Assembly (NCBI RefSeq): GCF_004379255.2
Contig: NC_056033.1
Span: forward strand, 20,948,209-21,012,208
DNA: 64,000 nt
Source of the DNA: Salvia splendens
Taxonomy: Eukaryota > Streptophyta > Magnoliopsida > Lamiales > Lamiaceae
Direction of reading: 5' to 3'
Numbering within the stretch: the stretch's first letter is position 1; each line of letters begins with the position of its first letter. The notes beneath the pieces are model-generated. The model was not told the origin of the DNA. It ran no database searches and worked only from the letters and a program-made list of their open reading frames with translations. Of the stretch, positions 35,410 to 45,985 are shown piece after piece. The position numbers and the translations under genes were made by a program.

Positions 35410-36471
35410 ATGGATTCAAGCCCCAATAGCCCTACGTTTAGCGGAGAGGCGCATTGGCCGGGTACAGAACCCGGCGATTATCGTTCGTTCGGCGACAACA
35501 CCCATTACGATCCCGATTTCAGTACGGAATCGTATGGGTTGTCTGATATAGAGCCGTTGCCGCACCGCCCAACCGCATCGGCCTATCCCGCCCCCGCAGC
35601 TACCGGTGCCGCCAAGGGGAAGGCGAAGCGGAACCGACAGCAGGCGCAGAAGTTGCCGTCTCCCGGTGACTGCGATGAGTACGCCCCCGGTCGTACGAAC
35701 TACACCGACGACGAAACTCTCACTTTGGCCCGGTGTTGGGTAGATATATCGGAAGATCCGATATTCGCCAACAACCAGAGACAGACCGCGTACTGGGAGC
35801 GCATCGCGGACCTCTACAATTCGGTCAAGCCGCCGACCGCGTACAAGCGCAAGAGTGAGCAACTCCGCAGGCACTGGAATCAAATCAAGAAGCAAGTGAA
35901 CTTGTACTCGGCGGAGTTCGAGAAGTGCGCGCGGTCACAAGGGAGCGGCGAGAGCGTGCACGACGTGCGCTCTAAAGCGATGTTGTCGTACCGGTCGATG
36001 TTCGGCGAGTTCAAGCACGAAGCCATCTGGGCGCTCTTGAGGGAGAAGCAGAAGTTCCAAGGTGGAATTCTGCACACTGGTGCGCCGAAGAGGACGAAGG
36101 TCACCGAAGCTGGTGACTACACGAGCAGCGGCAGCGGCACTAACCCGGTTGACCTCAACCGGACGTACGTGGATGAAGGGAGTTCCGGCACACCGGTGTC
36201 CTCCCGGCGTCCTCCCGGCATCAAGGCTGCGAAGGCCAAGGGGAAGGCGACCGCGACGTCATCGTCGACCGCTGCATCCCCTGTTCCGGACCCGGATGAG
36301 CTCCCGACGCAGACGGCCACCGCGTTTGCGTCGTTAGCTACAGCGTCGATGGCAAGGACGATGTTGCAGACGCACAAGGCCCTCAAGAAGTGCACCGACC
36401 CCGAACAAGCCGAGTATCTCTGTGCATTACTCGATGAGTTGCGTAGGAAATTGGGAATTGGCCCGACTTAG
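35410..36471 (+). CDS. Harbinger ORF1: SANT/Myb-like DNA-binding protein
   Basis: A single exon of 353 residues, intact. The start MDSSPNSPTFSG is followed by a Pro/Ala-rich and basic linker (GKAKRNRQQAQKLPSP). The SANT-like domain (about residues 95-165) has YTDDETLTLARCWVDIS, then WERIADLYN and KRKSEQLRRHWNQIKKQVNL. A Ser/Thr-rich stretch and a helical tail (ARTMLQTHKALKKC to LRRKLGIGPT) follow. In Harbinger elements ORF1 binds DNA and partners the DDE transposase, helping it enter the nucleus and reach element ends. Such proteins are sometimes annotated as glutathione S-transferase T3-like; no GST fold is visible here. A TATA box lies at 35334. GC content is higher than in the flanking genes. 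Confidence 0.88.
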   Translation: MDSSPNSPTFSGEAHWPGTEPGDYRSFGDNTHYDPDFSTESYGLSDIEPLPHRPTASAYPAPAATGAAKGKAKRNRQQAQKLPSPGDCDEYAPGRTNYTDDETLTLARCWVDISEDPIFANNQRQTAYWERIADLYNSVKPPTAYKRKSEQLRRHWNQIKKQVNLYSAEFEKCARSQGSGESVHDVRSKAMLSYRSMFGEFKHEAIWALLREKQKFQGGILHTGAPKRTKVTEAGDYTSSGSGTNPVDLNRTYVDEGSSGTPVSSRRPPGIKAAKAKGKATATSSSTAASPVPDPDELPTQTATAFASLATASMARTMLQTHKALKKCTDPEQAEYLCALLDELRRKLGIGPT

Positions 36472-36902
36472 TTTTTTTCTTTTTTTAGTTGAATGGTGTA
36501 ATTTTTTTTATTATTAAAACTTCGCCGCTTGTTATTTAATCGTTTTTTTACTCGTTACGTGTTATTTGAAAACAGTTAAATTAATTAAACAAAACAACAA
36601 AATGATGATGTGGCGCGTCATAGGGCGCGCCTTAGGGCGCCCACTGCAGGTGGAGAAGGGGGAGGATAAAAATAATGACGTGGCGCCATAAGGCGCGCCC
36701 CACCGCTGATGGTCTTACCAAATTTGTTCTCTCTCTTTCTCGAAACTGCAAAATAAATTTGTCGGAACAATTTCCTGTGGATCAATCTGCATTCCCGGAG
36801 TCAAATTTTTTGAATAATTAGCAACTTGGACTTTGGTGATTTCAGCTACCGCCGCGGTGATTTCGTTGGCGGTGGTGGCGTGAAGTGTAAAATCAATCGA
36901 CA

Positions 36903-39900
36903 ATGCTGGGAAACCCTAGTTTAGATGCTCCAGCTGCCACCGTCAAGCGATACGCTCCTCCGAATCAACGGTATTTTTTTATACTATATGTTTACATTTT
37001 GGTCTTGCCAATTATTGTTTTTGCTACCAACTGGGTTTAAAAATTGGATTTGTGAGAAATTCGGGTTGATTGATGGATGCAGGAACCGATCACTTGGCAG
37101 GCGTAAATCTGGTGGAGGTAATTTCATTCGAACTGCAAAAATTAGGTTTTCTTGATAGCTTTCTCCTGATTTCCGTTTGGGCAAGTTGTGATTCCGATTT
37201 AGTTTCTCCTATTGACTTCACTTGTGGATTACTTTTCAAAGTTTTAGCACTTTAAAGAGTCATTTTGACTCGGGACAGATTTTAAGAAATTATTTGACTT
37301 TGTGAACAAAGTGAAAGAAAAAAGATAGTGGAATGTGGATCCCATTTTTAATAGTATTAGATTTATAATAGATTGTGAGTAATATTATAAATGAGTCACT
37401 CACCCGTATTAGTTTTATAATAGATTGTGAGTGATATTAGAAATGGGTCACTCACTCGTATTAGTTTTATAATAGATAGTGACGGATATTAGAAATGGGT
37501 CATTCACCCTTAAAAGACCTTACTTATTTTAATAGTATTAGTTTTATAATAGATTGTGAGTGATATTAGAAATGAGTCACTCACCCCTTAAAAGGCCTTA
37601 TAAGACCTTATTTTAATAGTATTGGTTTTATAATAGATTGTGTCACTCACCCCTTAAAAGGCCTTATAAGAGGGAGGGTTATCCACACTTATAACACGCC
37701 CCCTCACTTGTGGGTCGGAATGACACATCGAACTTCCATCACGTGGGTAGGCAAGAGAAGAAATAAAGAGATAAATCCATCATCAACTTGGGCCCGCTCT
37801 GATACCATATTAGAAATGAGCCACTCACCTCTTAAAAGGCCTTATAAGAGGGAGGATTATCCACACTTATATAGATGAGCTAGGATCGTCACCAAGTCGA
37901 TGTGGGACAAGATTTAATAGTTTTAACAAGTGAAAAGAGTTAATGGAATGAATGTAGGGTCCACATACTAAAAGTGGAATAAGGTAAATGGTTCTTTAAA
38001 TCGTTGGCACTTCAAAAATGGCAAAATGGTTCGACAAAGGGAGTAGTACATACATCTTAATGAAAATGTGGAACCTTTGGATACAGAGAGAGAGAGAGAG
38101 ATATCTCTTTCTGACTGTGTGTTTTTGCCACATGTGCTGGTTGACGAATTTTTTTACGGGAGGCTCTTGATGAAGTATCTGACTAGACCATACCATTATG
38201 AAATTTTTGTATTTGTGATAATCCCAAAATTGCATAGAACAATCCTTCTTCTTCCACAGCTTCAGCATTCTTGGGCTGAACCTGAACGTGGTCAGTTAAA
38301 ATAACTTTGGCTTCCCTCGATTTTGTCAATCCAGAAAAAAGCTGAATTGTGAATTTTCAAATCATCATTAGGTTACAATTGATATGAATAGAAGTTTTAT
38401 CTCGTAGTTAAGCTGATCATACTCTCCAAATTATTCCACGTGAACAATTGTTTAAAAACTCACCCATTCACAAATTCCTAAAGGGTCTTGTAGATGAGCT
38501 GTTTTAATGACCCTGTCTCTGTTCTCTTGTTTTTTGTGTCAATAATGCAGATCGACTAGAACGGCCAAACATCTATGCGAATGATGTAGATAGGAACCCA
38601 GTTGGTGCAACCAAAGGTGGTGGTCTCACAGATCATGGGGATATAGGCTACAATGTTCGTGCCAATGAAAGTCTTCGTGCAAAGTTAATACCTTTACAGG
38701 GATGTTGCAACAGTGAAGCTTCTCAGCTGCTGAACAGCCGTATGTTTCATTATTTGCCTTTCTTTTGGAGTTGATATACTGGTTTAGTATTTCTTTGAGA
38801 TCACTTATGTAGATTTAGAGAGGAACTAATGCCCTCTACCCTGCTTCCACCCTTCCAAGGTAAAGCTTAAGATTGATGCAATGGATGCACAGAATTAGTC
38901 ATCTAATCTTGTGAGAACTTGAGCTCTTTTCTGATATAAAAAGATGATACTCCCTCCGTCCCAAAAAATGACATTTGGGAAGGCATGGAAATTAATGCAT
39001 AATTGGTAAAGTGACAGAGATGTGGAGAAGGGTAGTTAAAATAGTGTTAGTAAATAGTGGAACCAACATTATTGTTACTTGTTAGTATTTAATGGTGGGT
39101 CATAGTGGTATAAGTTGTAAATAAATTGATGTATATGGGTAATGAGTGTGGGATAATTTTCCGTAAATGGAAATGGGATAATTTTATGGGACGGACGGAG
39201 GGAGTATATATTAGAAATGAGCATTGATGACGTCAAAGTTTTGATAGCAGCTTCATGTGCTGAATCATGATTGGATTTACTACACTACCAGTCTAGCTCA
39301 CACATTATATGGGTTCTCATATTATTTTCAATTTGATGTGCCTATTTTTTAATGAGGAGTTTTATTTGAATTTAAACCCTTTCTTGTGCAGTCTGAGAAG
39401 TAAATAATAGAAAACTGGCCTGTGCCTAGAAGTTTGCTCTATCATTTGTGTTGATCACAGATTCACAATGGCATTGAATGATGTAGTTTGCTCTATCATT
39501 TGTGTTTATGAATCGCTGTTGTGTTAGGAGTATAAAGTTGTAAAATAATTTTATTTGATTTTTGTTTCTTTTGTTTGGGTTTCCTTAGGTGCAATAAGTT
39601 TAGAAAATTTTCTGAGTTAATGCATTTCAGTGTTGTATTATGTTTTGAAGGTTGGACAGCTGCCATGAATGCACATAGCATTTTGCCAGAAGATTCATCT
39701 GGTGAGCATAACAACATTGGTATTGCTTGACTTTGTTTTAAAGGGATTTCATTGTACACCCATCTTCTCATTGAATAAATATGTCTAACGATTGTAAAGT
39801 ACATCTTGAATCAGTCACACTAGTGTTAGAAAAGTAGTAGTATGTCAGTCTTATAATGCGCCAAACTTGGATCTTTGTATGTAAGATGACAAAAATGATT

Positions 39901-40279
39901 TGTCTTTGTTTGAGATCTGTGACTTGGTTTGTGTTGATGGTGTTCTTGTGTTTTTCAGAGAGGCCAGTTGTGTATGCAAGGAAGAGTGCTGCGCCATGGG
40001 GTCACTCAATTCTTCCACACCTGGTACGGTTTATTTCTTCATGCAGTTTCCTAATATGAAAATGCCAAGAAACTAGAAATATAAGTAAATTGGTAAAAAC
40101 AAGCGTTAAAATTACGCAAAGAAGTCTGCAAAAGCTTGCCATTTGTTATATCTTCCTGATATTAAGTTTTGGTTTATGCACAGCTGATCCAGCCTACTGG
40201 TGGGATCTCTACTGGGTTGCAGGGAGATTTCTTAAATGAACTCCGACAGGCAATGGATAATGCAAGTCCCTTCTCCTAA
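36903..40279 (+). CDS. Conserved plant protein of unknown function
   Basis: Six exons: 36903-36970, 37083-37117, 38551-38739, 39651-39701, 39959-40023, 40184-40279. GT-AG junctions and phases agree throughout, giving 167 residues. The start is MLGNPSLDAPAATVKRYAPP, followed by a basic patch NQRNRSLGRRKSGG, a mid-part with LIPLQGCCNSEASQLLNSRW, and the tail GDFLNELRQAMDNASPFS. There are no membrane segments or signal peptide. I recall similar unnamed plant proteins but cannot give a function. The basic N-terminal patch could be a nuclear signal (speculative). The long second intron holds tandem repeats and a TRIM; intron 3 holds a Stowaway MITE. It diverges from the RIP gene and converges on the NdhV-like gene. 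Confidence 0.8.
37340..37660. repeat. Tandem repeat in intron 2 of the unknown gene
   Basis: A unit of about 60-90 bp containing TAGTTTTATAATAGATTGTG and ATATTAGAAATGGGTCACTC occurs about five times with variable length. The unit resembles the end of the adjacent TRIM, so the array probably grew from it. Confidence 0.75.
37555..37910 (-). mobile_element. TRIM-like miniature LTR retrotransposon
   Basis: Two similar stretches (about 37560-37690 and 37806-37907) share TTAGAAATGAGYCACTCACC, AAAAGGCCTTATAAGAGGGA and TTATCCACACTTATA. Between them, next to the right copy, lies GCTCTGATACCAT (37796-37808), the reverse complement of a TGGTATCAGAGC primer-binding site for initiator methionine tRNA. 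That arrangement is the TRIM hallmark; orientation is minus. No coding capacity. Confidence 0.7.
37911..38550. other. Remainder of intron 2, with a degenerate Stowaway end
   Basis: GTCCACATACTAAAAGTGGA and CGACAAAGGGAGTAGTAC (38030-38048) look like the right half of an old Stowaway element. A (GA)n run is at 38086-38101. No coding frame. Confidence 0.4.
38950..39204. mobile_element. Stowaway-type MITE in intron 3 of the unknown gene
   Basis: CTCCCTCCGTCCCAAAAAAT at the left, and CTCCCTCCGTCCGTCCCATA as the reverse complement of the right, between TA dinucleotides. The best-preserved Stowaway copy in the window. Confidence 0.9.
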
Positions 40280-40968
40280 TCAGTTGCTCACCACCTATAT
40301 GCAATTAACTTTGCATTTGGTGGATTTGATCCTTGAGCTGTATGACTAGGATTTGATGTATGTGCTTTACGCCATGCCGCCCACTTCCAATGTAATCTAT
40401 CCGCCTGGCTCCAATGTCGAAGATGACTCAGTGTTGTTACCTGCTCGTGTATCATAGGATGCTATATTTCTGTTGAAGTCCGTTTACGACCACATTTCAC
40501 CTAGTAAGACAATCAGGTCTTGTCTTGTTCAGTAGCACTTGCTTTGATCTAACATTCGATAAAATGATTTTCATCTTCCTTGGGAAGGGACACTTAGGTT
40601 TGAATATAATTATTTTCCTATGATTTGGGGCGTAAAATGAATGGTGGCATTGCTGTCCATGCGCTTATAATCCGACAGGTAAACGTGTTTCAGTCCCGGA
40701 CTGTTTGTCTTAGATGAATTGTGTCTACTGCTCAAGAGACGAGCTCGACTTTGCAGCTCTATCAATGTGTCCTTTTAGAAGGATAGTAGTATATTTATAT
40801 TGATAGAGTTGGAATGAATGTTTCTTGGTGTTGGATCTATAGCTCTTGATTTCAAGATAAACATTTCAAATTTTGTCACCCTTTAAGACAGAAGAGCAAA
40901 ACATTTGGTGTGAGAAAATTGATAAGTGGAAGTAAGAGATTTGATTTACATTAAAAAAAAATGGTGCA
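40280..40968. other. Convergent 3' region between the unknown gene and the NdhV-like gene
   Basis: Contains both 3' UTRs. No separate gene or element recognised. Confidence 0.4.
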
Positions 40969-41853
40969 TCACCACTTTTGCCAAACAGGGATAATGCCTT
41001 GAGCAGCTAAACGCTTCTCAACCCAAAAGACAACATGTTTTGATGTAGGCTTCTTCTCATCAACCAGAAATGGCTCTACAGTGCTAACTCCTCTCCCATA
41101 TGAGGATATGGAGAAACCCTTTGGCCCTATAGTTGATAACAATGCATATCACAAACCCAGTCAGCATACATATATTATTTTATTTTCTGGAATTTCATTC
41201 ACATACCATTGAGAGTTCCATCTGGGAAAAATGCCCAGAATGAATAAGGTATCTCCTTCTTCACAAAAGAGCCTTCCAACTGTAAAAAAAACAGAGCAAA
41301 ATGAAGAATCAGCAACTTACAAATGCAGGGAGGAATCACTTTTTCCCCTACCTTGTTCTCACTGAAGGAAAGCTCGAGCTCGGAGATGTCTTGTTGGGCT
41401 GCAAGAGTTGCTTTGAGTGAAGGGATCACATCCTCCTCCATCATCTCAGGAAGAGGCTTTGCCGGAGCCTTTTCTGCACGCTTAGGCTTCGGCTTTGGCT
41501 TCGCACCCTCCACCGCCTCTTTCTCCTCCTTCGTCTCAGCAGCAGCAACTGATTTAACAATCACCATATATGTAAGACCAAAATCTATTTATTGTAGTAT
41601 CTGTGGATGAGCTTGCTTACCTGTGGATGTAGATGGCTCTTGAACTGCTAAACAGCATGTGTTTCTTCGTCGGCAGATTACACTCACAACCTGCACAGGT
41701 TAAGCCGAGAAAATTAATCACTGAAGATCTTTGCATGCAATAGGGAAAATCTTGAACTGATACCTGTGATGATGATGAGGTAGCTCTGCTTTTCTGGCAC
41801 AAATAAGAAGATGGGCATCTGAAAGATGCAATGGACCCTCCTGTTGTAGCCAT
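40969..41853 (-). CDS. ndhV: Chloroplast NDH complex subunit NdhV-like (DUF2996) protein
   Basis: Five minus-strand exons: 41764-41853, 41621-41690, 41352-41548, 41207-41279, 40969-41126; GT-AG, phases agree, 195 residues. The Ser-rich N-terminus (MATTGGSIASFRCPSSYLCQ) looks like a chloroplast transit peptide. A charged linker with KPKPKPKRAEKAPAKPLPEM follows. The conserved domain has DVIPSLKATLAAQQDISELE, then SFVKKEIPYSFWAFFPDG, SISSYGRGVSTVEPFLVDE and FWVEKRLAAQGIIPVW. I recognise this as DUF2996; the Arabidopsis member (At2g04039) is NdhV, which stabilises the NADH dehydrogenase-like complex used in cyclic electron flow. The family match is from memory and the NdhV name is moderately certain. 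Intact. Confidence 0.78.
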
Positions 41854-42254
41854 TTTTCTTGTATTGTTTTTTATAAGAAGCTTCTTTTGCTATTTTTCAA
41901 CTAACTTTTTGTTTTGGTGTAAAATTTTGAGAATGTGGATACTGCTCACAGTAACATGGAGGAAGATGAAGGCTGCAGCTCTATCATCCACATATTATTG
42001 GTTAAGTGCATGAGTGCCACTGATTTTCTGTTTCAAGACATCCAAAAAAAATTATTGGGCTGTCATACTTGGTTACAAAGGCCCATTCAATTCTCTTGAT
42101 TTAAATATGTAAGGATGGAAACTATTTGTGATGAACAAACTGGTAACAAGCAACGAGGTCTAAATAATTTGATCTAATTACGATTACTTTTGATAACAGA
42201 GTTTGTTAAATATTCTATAAATCTTGTCCCATTTCTGACTTGGTAATAATCATA
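41854..42254. other. Upstream region of the NdhV-like gene
   Basis: Promoter side of the minus-strand NdhV-like gene; short, AT-rich, no other gene seen. Confidence 0.35.
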
Positions 42255-42540
42255 TGTCATCTATACAAAGGTGGATAATCCTCCTCTTTATGAGCCCTTT
42301 TAAAGGGGTGAGTGACTCATTTCTAATATGATATTAGAACGAGCCCAAATCGATGATGGATTTTATCTCTTATGTTGCCTACCCATTTTTTGTATTGGAC
42401 TCCACTAGCTCATTCTCATTCACATTTTATTATAAAACAAATATTTGAAAGTGCGACCCACATTCCACTAACTTTTTCAACCCATTTTCCATTACATTTC
42501 TTAAAACATGCTCAGTCAAAATTTAAGGAACGGAGGGAGT
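42255..42540. mobile_element. Nested TRIM remnant and truncated Stowaway
   Basis: GGTGGATAATCCTCCTCTTT, GGGGTGAGTGACTCATTTCT and GATATTAGAACGAGCCC (about 42268-42345) are the TRIM of 37555-37910 in the opposite orientation. From about 42390 the sequence turns into Stowaway interior and right end (CATTTCTTAAAACATGCTCA to GGAACGGAGGGAG) with no left end. Confidence 0.6.
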
Positions 42541-42852
42541 AATAAATAGTGCTAAGATATGAAGGTAAAGCTAATCTCCTGTCGTTGTGAGACAGGCAGA
42601 CAAACTGGTAGCAAAACTCCATAATCTTATGCAGTACTACTATAATTCTTCAGGCTGGATACCAACTAGCTATGAGACAGGGAGTTATCTATGCTAATCT
42701 CCTGTCGAGAAACTAAGTTCAAACTTTGAATTTGACCTCTGTGACTGACGTTACCTACATTTTACATCTTCCTCCAAAAGTGATGGTATATGGTTACTGC
42801 TTTGGACCAACAAGTTATGAATTCACAGTAAACTGCTTGAAGCTTCGGTTGA

Positions 42853-45333
42853 TTATTTTTTGTCTCTTCTCTTTCTTGCAGTTGCAGGGATAGATGAATC
42901 CTTCTTGAATTTCTGGACCATGGTGTAAGCCTGCATCACAAAATATTAGCAGAAAATTACTGAATTCTACAAATTCCACCAAGATCAATCTCAAGACTCA
43001 AGATTTACAGACCAATAGCTGAATAGAGCAAAATAGAAACATATTTCATCTTTTCATTTTGGTTTGCAGCATGAGTTTTCAACTACCTATATCAAAAAGT
43101 TGATTGAACACAATATAAACTCAAAAAAAAAAAAAAAACTTTGAGAATCACAATATTATTACCTTTCTTACACCAGATGTCAGCCCCAAAGTTGAAAGTG
43201 CCTTTTCATCAACATATTTCCATTTAATAGTTGTGGTTTCTTCTTGCTTTTCCTGCATACCTTCTGACCAAATAAAGTATACCTCATCAGTTTGGCAAGA
43301 AATGAGAAACTACTTTTTGGAAAATTTCTTATACATCTTGGTATTGGAGTTACTGAGGGATAAAATGAACCTGTCATGCGCAAAGTCAGCAACTCTATGT
43401 ACATCTTGAGACGAATGTGCGAGAATATGTGGACGTACACCCCGACTTCTTCCCTTAAAACTACTTTGCACGACTTTCTCATGTCTAAACCGAATGATTG
43501 TTTCAAGAAACTGTCAATCGCTTTTCTCCGTGCGGTTAAATCAGCTTCTCCCTCTAATAGCACTGATGGGAATTCCCACAGTCCGGCCAGCAACCCCTCC
43601 TCTGGTCTCTTCACTAAAAGATATTTGCTGTCGGATCCCTCCTCGACTATCTCCACAACACTGACAGCTGAGAAATCATGTCTTTGTTTGGCCTTTGGAA
43701 CCTTGGTTGGAAAGTCTGTCACTTTAACTGATTCTTGGTTCATGGAGAGAGATAGCGCTTGGCACTGAACGGATGTAGGACATTTGGAGCAGCTCGGAGA
43801 TGTTGGACTGCATATCGTTGCACCAAGTTCCATGAAAGCCTGGTTGAAATCCCCAGGCCTCAACGGATCAACTAACTTCCTCGCCAGTTCCCTGAGCAGT
43901 TTGAAATACAACAGATAAAAATTACTGAAAACGGCATACATAGATACACACACACTTCAATTTTGCTATAAATGAAAGCCTTCATTGGCAATATGTTGTG
44001 TGTTTGGGTAGAAAAAGAGGAAGAGGATAACAATTTTAGTGATTTATCATCTTTAATCTTACCATATATCCTTGACTGTCTTTGAGTCTTTTGGATTTGC
44101 TGATATGGCCTTCAATCTGGTAATTACTCTAACAACATTTCCATCGACCACCGGCACTGCCTGAATAGCACTATCACGACAAGCTCGTCACAGGATAGAG
44201 GGAAACAGTACAATACTAACCTCCTCAAAGGCAATAGATGCAATTGCTCCAGCAGTGTAGTTTCCGATCCCTCTGACCATCTGAAGAGAAGATGCTGTGT
44301 TCGGGAACTCACCTCCACTTTCAACAATCATTTGAGCTCCCTACAATAGTAAAGTCGTTGCGAATAAGAATCCTATCACACCAGCACGATAAAGGACAAG
44401 CAAAACCCGTATCTCTAAATTGAAAGAAGCTTCTACTTCAGTCTACAAAGTAAGGTGAAACGTGATTGAAATATGCCACAGATACTTTCCTGGCAATCGA
44501 ATAGGTACAGACATCGTTGTGCTCTCACGTTGATGGGAGTGAACAAGGACCTATGAAGTATGAAGCTCTTTGATGGAACAAATACCATATTATTTCTTAA
44601 TGCAAAATCTTCATGTTATGAACTTGAATCCTTCAAGTGGATTCTAACTCCAACAAAATAACTAAAAGTATGGAAATTTAAGAAGAACTTGATAAACTAA
44701 AGGAAAGAGAAATATGATTTTCTATTCTTCCTTGATTAAATGCCACAGAAGGCTTATAGCTATTTAAAGAAGATACCAACTGATTAATCACTAATCCACT
44801 ATCTATGAAACCAATTAACCGACTAATCAATAAATTGTAGTGAAAATCATACAAAGACTTACCTCAAGCAAAAACCGGGCGCGCCTATAGTAGCCCAAGC
44901 CCGCCCACATCTCATTCACCTCCTGCTCCTCACACAACACACAACACCTTTTAAAATTCAAAAAAACGAATCGAAGCGAAGCAACAAAAAGCAGGTGACG
45001 GACCTCAATAGTCGCCTGAGCAAGATGGTGAATTGTAGGCCATTTCTCCATCCATCGATTGAAGTAGCCAATTACAGTCTGAACCTTGGTTTGCTGAAGC
45101 ATCACCTCGGATACCCACACGGCGTAGGCTCTCCGGTCTCTCTGTTCAATGCCTACTTCATTTGCAGTGCTGCTGATTCTTCTCCATGGCAAATCCCTTC
45201 GGTTCTCGTCGTACCATTGGAGCAGAGAAGCCCTAATTTCTTGAATTTCTTTTCCGCTGAAACTAATATCTTCTATGTCAGCAACATCGACAGCCTGATT
45301 TTGTACGGATTTTGGCTGCCGACATCTCTTCAT
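42853..45333 (-). CDS. MUTYH: A/G-specific adenine DNA glycosylase (MutY/MUTYH)
   Basis: Seven minus-strand exons: 45004-45333, 44863-44922, 44221-44340, 44063-44160, 43371-43891, 43163-43263, 42853-42930; GT-AG, phases agree, 435 residues. The MutY core is clear: DLPWRR near residue 47, the catalytic Glu at about 76 in [14 protein letters not shown], and the [11 protein letters not shown] segment. The helix-hairpin-helix is [17 protein letters not shown] and the catalytic Asp at about 176 is in VVDGNVVRV. Four Cys of the [4Fe-4S] loop at about 230, 237, 240 and 246 have canonical x6-x2-x5 spacing. A C-terminal NUDIX-like 8-oxoG-recognition domain follows ([19 protein letters not shown]). The enzyme removes adenine mispaired with 8-oxoguanine. 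I chose ATG 45333 (MKRCRQPK); an in-frame ATG at 45426 would add 31 residues. Intact. Confidence 0.93.
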
Positions 45334-45985
45334 CACGGCGGCGGCCGGCGGCAAGTGGTGTGGGGAAAGGAGTGGTGAATGTAATTTTCCCGCTAAATAG
45401 TTGATTTTGAAGTTTGAGGTAAGCATATTTCTATTTTCCTATATCTCTCATCTACTTTGTAGTATAAATTTTTTTTTTACAAAATCTATACCTACCTTTA
45501 TCTATACTCCATATCTTCCAATTAAAATTTACCAAAGTGGCAAATTGAATAAGTAACATTTTTAAATTTATAGATTTTTTTAAAAAATACCAAAATGCTC
45601 AGACCATCAAAAGTGATGAGCAAACAATCGAGGAACGCGAAGAAGAAAACTTCTAAAATCCTAGGACTCAGCACCATCAGCTAGTCAACTGAAAGCCGAA
45701 AACAAAAAAACAAAGACAAAGCATAAGGAAGAAGTAAGAGGACCACATGATATCAATCCAAGCACCAAAATAGACACGACAAATGCGAGCACAAAGCAAC
45801 ACAAGAACCATAATTCAAAACATACTTCTTCTTGACTTTCTTGGGGCTTGTCATTCTCTAATACGGTCCAGATTCTCAAAAACAAAGCTCCGGATAGGAT
45901 GAGAAATCTAGACACCATCGTTTTTTCTCAAATTCCTAATTCAGTTTGAAATTTTGAAATGCAACTTTATTTTAAAGAGTTCACT
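45334..45985. other. Upstream of MUTYH, no gene seen
   Basis: Proximal promoter of the minus-strand MUTYH gene, then AT-rich DNA. A minus-strand open frame at 45685-45918 has hydrophobic composition but no recognisable family. Confidence 0.35.

Larger units (their letters stand above)
35054..36714 (+). mobile_element. Non-autonomous PIF/Harbinger element carrying ORF1
   Basis: TTA at 35051-35053 and 36715-36717 flanks ends GGCCATCCGCAATGGGCGG and (reverse complement of the right) GACCATCAGCGGTGGGGCGC. A 3-bp TTA duplication and this style of end are typical of Harbinger. The element is GC-rich against an AT-rich background. It has an intact SANT-like ORF1 but no DDE transposase frame, so it would depend on a transposase elsewhere. 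Before the ORF lies a dense array of GGACGATGG and CCATCGTCC, then TATAAATAG at 35334. Confidence 0.9.
34851..36902. promoter_or_regulatory. Shared divergent promoter region split by a transposon
   Basis: The minus-strand RIP gene starts at 34850 and the plus-strand unknown gene at 36903. Removing the Harbinger-type element (35054-36714 plus one TTA) leaves about 390 bp between the two start codons, a size compatible with a bidirectional promoter. The promoter role is an inference. Confidence 0.5.

Noticed and set aside
35410..36471. Glutathione S-transferase gene
   Set aside because: Similar proteins carry that label in some annotations, but the sequence shows a SANT-like domain in a Harbinger-type element and no GST fold.
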